A DNA stretch of 16,249 bases from Neolentinus lepideus HHB14362 ss-1 (Eukaryota > Basidiomycota > Agaricomycetes > Gloeophyllales > Gloeophyllaceae): contig KV425703.1 of the NCBI GenBank assembly GCA_001632425.1, positions 14,070-30,318 of the forward strand, read 5' to 3'. The position numbers and the translations under genes are program-made. The notes under the pieces were generated by a model. It made no database searches, was not told the DNA's origin, and saw only the letters and a list, made by a program, of their open reading frames with translations. Positions 15,481-16,249 of this stretch are shown here, one piece after another (the first letter of the stretch is position 1; each line of letters starts with the position of its first letter).

Positions 15481-15590
15481 GACTTAGCAAAGTCTTCGAT
15501 GTCGCTTCGAAGGAACTTAGAAAAAATTAAGTGTCCAAAAACGGCCCTTCGAAGGACTTAGACTTCACTTAGTGAACAACACCAAGCCGG

Positions 15591-16249
15591 GTGCAGATGT
15601 CCGGGGATGGTCGGAATTCCCTGAGGGCCATCTTGAATTCTCCTGCTTGAGTGCTATAGACTAACACAAATGATCAAAAGATAAGTAGAAGCAGTTCAAA
15701 CGTCACAGACACCTGTGAGCATGAATTGTCACATAAAACTCTGCATCTCTGTGTCAGTGTAACAGACGTATTAATAACCACTCACCCCTGCATGTTCAGT
15801 TGTGATGTTAGAGATAGATGACAGTTCAACGGAAGAAACAAAACCAGCAAGGGAAGAAAACAGAACATCTTCAGTCTATCACAGTACGTGGATGCGAAAG
15901 TCACCAATCGATAGTAGCACCCGAATGACGGAAAGTGGTCGCACATCAGAAGAGAATCGAGAAGAGACGTGTGATGGTTAAGGCCATCACACTGGTTTCC
16001 GGATTTATACGGTCTATTTCCTATTTGGTTATATGTTTGTTTTACGGTCACTCTAAGTACGAATACGGTCTCCTTACCGATAGCGCGTTATCGCGACATG
16101 TACAGGCGGCCGACAGCCCACATTGCTCAGCAAATGTACCTGTAGATAGTTATCTTGTCCGTTCCTGTTTCAGATGTCCTGACTGACACTTAGGAGTAGT
16201 TCAATGGTCATTTATACCGATAGCCTCTGTAATTCCTTTTCCTCTTGTC
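15591..16249. other. gene-free right end
   Basis: Open frames at 15782-16051 (-) and 15935-16186 (+) overlap in opposite directions and show no domain beyond hydrophobic runs. I see no repeat, RNA gene or splice-supported exon. Confidence 0.4.

Larger units (their letters stand above)
14575..15504. repeat. 24-bp inverted repeat pair bracketing an ORF relic
   Basis: Bases 14575-14598 (ending TGCTAAGTC) and the reverse complement of 15481-15504 match at 21 of 24 positions (CGAC, TCGAAGA and TGCTAAGTC are shared blocks). Both arms are followed outward by a further CTTCGAAG and ACTTAG/CTAAGT words, so the terminus is a compound subterminal repeat. Confidence 0.75.
13918..15590. mobile_element. 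DNA-transposon-like region with nested inverted repeats
   Basis: The ends form an imperfect terminal inverted repeat. The left end starts CCGGTTTAGTGTTG and includes AAGTGAAGT then CTTCGAAGG; the reverse complement of the right end starts CCGGCTTGGTGTTG and includes AAGTGAAGT, a few extra bases, then CTTCGAAGG. The palindrome CTTCGAAG occurs six times here (13948, 14510, 14557, 14578, 15505, 15547) and I found it nowhere else in the window; ACTTAG/CTAAGT words accompany it. Two internal inverted pairs exist: 13948-13981 with 14484-14516, and 14575-14598 with 15481-15504. The region may be one 1.67-kb element or two adjacent related ones of about 0.6 and 1.0 kb. I see no target-site duplication and no intact transposase, so it is decayed or non-autonomous. 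Confidence 0.6.

Noticed and set aside
1..16249. CRISPR array, operon or bacterial mobile element
   Set aside because: No regularly spaced direct repeats; the recognisable genes have spliceosomal introns, so the DNA is eukaryotic.

Overview
The window looks like nuclear DNA of a filamentous basidiomycete (Agaricomycetes). Evidence: short introns (49-89 nt) with GT..AG ends interrupt the recognisable coding regions; the kinase fragments carry the HGDLRG..N / ADFG style of the tyrosine-kinase-like families expanded in mushroom-forming fungi; an SRPK-type kinase relic and a single-domain dsRNA-binding mini-protein are also typical of these genomes. A Rhizoctonia/Ceratobasidiaceae-like origin is my guess from protein style and was not tested. 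No operons, Shine-Dalgarno sites or prokaryotic features are present.

Layout. 1-1600: no supported gene; a GC-rich block with short repeated AGCG/GACTTAG motifs. 1610-2122 (-): clearly broken SRPK-like kinase pseudogene. 2123-5870: mostly gene-poor, with a short tandem repeat, perfect palindromes, two weak ORFs and a possible terminal exon pair. 5871-6232 (-): complete three-exon gene for an 80-residue double-stranded RNA binding motif protein, invisible to plain ORF scanning. 6334-6860 (-): 3' part of an unidentified spliced gene. 7210-9600: nothing firm. 9604-10080 (+): orphan ORF with one membrane segment. 10336-11589 (+): five-exon TKL-type kinase carrying an in-frame TGA just before the ADFG motif and a 13-bp tandem duplication at an exon start. 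11662-12178 (+): second kinase-like gene that has both ends of the kinase fold but lacks the catalytic core. 12405-13657 (-): intact five-exon short-chain dehydrogenase/reductase with a probable mitochondrial presequence; the two + strand kinase units and this gene are convergent. 13918-15590: a mobile-element-like region with nested inverted repeats built from CTTCGAAG and ACTTAG motifs, holding a tRNA-like Pol III unit and a decayed ORF. 15591-16249: nothing firm.

The only genes that appear intact are the SDR and the dsRBM mini-gene. The rest is a kinase graveyard plus repeats: one SRPK relic, one TKL kinase with a nonsense codon and one core-deleted kinase, which fits birth-and-death evolution of expanded kinase families next to transposable-element remains. 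The most unusual structure is the 13918-15590 inverted-repeat system. No pathway links the genes.
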